The notes under the pieces are model-generated. The model was given only the letters and a program-made list of their open reading frames with translations, was not told the DNA's origin and did no database searches. Of a DNA stretch of 49,089 nucleotides, positions 48,262-49,089 are shown in pieces. The stretch's first letter is position 1, and the number at the start of each line of letters is the position of its first letter. A program made the translations under genes and the position numbers. Location: positions 1 through 49,089 of IMG/VR virus record IMGVR_UViG_3300022868_000028; one strand, given 5' to 3'. The stretch comes from a virus.

Positions 48262-48348
48262 ATGTATAAAACAAAGGCAACCGTAAGCGTTGAAAGATTT
48301 ACTTCTTTCTCTATGACCGCTGAAAGTTGCCTTTTTTATTGGAGATAA
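48262..48348 (+). CDS. Leader ORF overlapping the terminator (28 aa)
   Basis: GGAAGGAG lies 8 bases before an ATG that encodes 28 residues (begins MYKTKATVSVERFTSF) and runs across the hairpin to a stop three bases before the HNH start. The same layout occurs at 44444. It may be a leader peptide that couples translation to read-through. Expression not demonstrated. Confidence 0.4.
   Translation: MYKTKATVSVERFTSFSMTAESCLFYWR
48273..48337 (+). terminator. Long-stem terminator in the HNH leader
   Basis: AAAGGCAAC (48273-48281) pairs with GTTGCCTTT (48326-48334), with further inner stems AGCG/CGCT and GAAAG/CTTTC, so nearly the whole segment folds into one broken helix. A T run (48332-48337) follows. 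It lies about 40 bases past the predicted transcription start. Confidence 0.7.
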
Positions 48349-48351
48349 GTT

Positions 48352-48843
48352 ATGGATAGTAAAGAATATGGAAAAATGTGGCGAGCAAAGAATAAGCAAA
48401 AAATAAAAGACTATCAAAAGATATATTTTCAAAACAACAAGCCCGTTTTAGAAGAAGATAAGCAAAAACGTAGAGATTCTTGTAATAAGTGGAGAGACAG
48501 AAATCCTCTTAGTATGAGAGAGTTCGCAAAACAACACACAAAAGATAATAAAGAAAAAAGATACAAATATACTAAAGAGTGGCAGAAAAAGAACCCCTCT
48601 AAGGTGGATAAAGGTAAACAGGCTATTATGAATAAGGTTCAATGGGCAGTAGAATCAGGCAAGATAAAGAAATCAATCTATTGCAACTGTTGTAACCAGA
48701 AGAAATACTTACAAGGTCATCACCCAGACTATTCAAAACCCTTAGAAGTTATATGGCTTTGTCGTAGTTGCCACAAGTTTTTACATTGGCACTTAAAAAC
48801 ATTTAAAGCAGAGATTAGAAGGAAGGTAGAGGGGGAGATATGA
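48352..48843 (+). CDS. HNH-type endonuclease-like protein (163 aa)
   Basis: The N-terminal ~100 residues are basic and helical with loose repeats (KEYGKMWRAKNKQKIKDYQK, RYKYTKEWQKKNPSK). The C-terminal part has CNCCNQKKYLQGHHPDYSKP then VIWLCRSCHKFLHWH, the Cys/His set of an HNH or zinc-HNH family frequent in phages. It may be a homing nuclease or a packaging accessory. The stop overlaps the pentapeptide gene start (ATGA). Confidence 0.75.
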   Translation: MDSKEYGKMWRAKNKQKIKDYQKIYFQNNKPVLEEDKQKRRDSCNKWRDRNPLSMREFAKQHTKDNKEKRYKYTKEWQKKNPSKVDKGKQAIMNKVQWAVESGKIKKSIYCNCCNQKKYLQGHHPDYSKPLEVIWLCRSCHKFLHWHLKTFKAEIRRKVEGEI

Positions 48844-49089
48844 AAGAAATAAAAATAGTAAGTCGTTGGGATAGTAGCAAGGTTTTATTATGTGGTAAAT
48901 ATGAAAGCATTAAAGATTGTTTGGAAAAAAATAGGGGTGCTAACCTTGGGGGTGCTAACCTTGGGGGTGCTGACCTTAGGAGTGCTAACCTTGGGGGTGC
49001 TGACCTTAGGAGTGCTGACCTTGGGGGTGCTTACCTTGGGGGTGCTTACCTTAGGGGTGCTAACCTTGGGGGTGCTTACCTTAGGAGTG
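48840..49089 (+). CDS. Pentapeptide-repeat protein, N-terminal part (continues at 1)
   Basis: ATG 48840 overlaps the HNH stop, with GAGGGGGAG upstream. A ~31-residue leader (EIKIVSRWDSSKVLL, then KYESIKDCLEKN) is typical of phage pentapeptide proteins. It passes at 48933 into A(N/D/Y)LG(G/S)-type repeats that run off the window and resume at the left end, giving a joined protein of about 230 residues with about 25 repeats (six coils) and a 77-residue C-terminal domain. Bases 48964-49089 duplicate 8-133. Confidence 0.85.
   Translation, partial: MKEIKIVSRWDSSKVLLCGKYESIKDCLEKNRGANLGGANLGGADLRSANLGGADLRSADLGGAYLGGAYLRGANLGGAYLRS
48964..49089. repeat. Terminal redundancy, right copy
   Basis: This segment is identical to bases 8-133 over 126 bases. 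Directly before it are two additional 15-base units (48942-48971) that are missing at the left end after the same anchor sequence AAAAATAGGGGTGCT, so the two ends record arrays of different length. Confidence 0.9.

Overview
The window is one compact, AT-rich tailed-phage genome with almost every gene on the plus strand. The two ends overlap: bases 8-133 repeat 48964-49089 exactly (126 bp), and one pentapeptide-repeat gene runs off the right end and back in at the left. This is best read as a circular, probably complete, genome of about 49 kb opened inside a tandem repeat. Short tail proteins (adaptor, nozzle-like protein, collar), three ejection-type internal virion proteins (one with a lysozyme domain) and the absence of a tape measure or sheath point to a podovirus-like particle. 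I see no integrase, DNA polymerase or RNA polymerase. Lipobox and Sec signals, and beta-barrel-like proteins ending in Phe, suggest a diderm (Gram-negative type) host. The host taxon cannot be read from the sequence.

Layout. 1-585: C-terminal part of the pentapeptide-repeat protein. 582-3877: small, mostly unknown and often Cys-rich or membrane proteins, plus a tRNA-like element at 2736-2809. 3902-4006: a consensus promoter followed at once by an intrinsic terminator, in front of the late operon. 4025-13760: packaging and head module (TerS, TerL split by an intein in its Walker A loop, HNH homing endonuclease, portal, small proteins, scaffold candidate, decoration candidate, major capsid protein). 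13772-23358: small proteins, a long coiled-coil protein, two paralogous small beta proteins and several fibre-like proteins with signal peptides. 23370-25683: membrane and lysis candidates (XhlA-like protein, lipoprotein, two-TM protein) and two exported beta-barrel-like proteins. 25696-33376: tail adaptor, nozzle, fibres and collar, most with signal peptides. 33387-40181: cupin-like protein and the ejection proteins.

40182-40457 is the main control region (276 bases). It holds divergent promoters, repeats that may be operators, and a 30-residue membrane peptide on the minus strand. From 40458 onward lies the early region: ribbon-helix-helix repressor candidate, ERF annealing protein, PD-(D/E)XK exonuclease, SSB, NinB and NinG-like recombination proteins, a replisome-organiser-like initiator, and a ParB/MT-A70 methyltransferase paired with a nuclease-like protein in its own promoter cassette. 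The last cassette (48202 on) carries an HNH protein and the pentapeptide protein.

The set implies a phage that borrows the host polymerases, replicates through recombination, and packages with a two-subunit terminase. The most unusual features are: Sec-type signal peptides on nearly all virion proteins distal to the tail adaptor; three promoters each followed immediately by a terminator; and a major capsid gene whose Shine-Dalgarno sequence is separated from its start by a hairpin.
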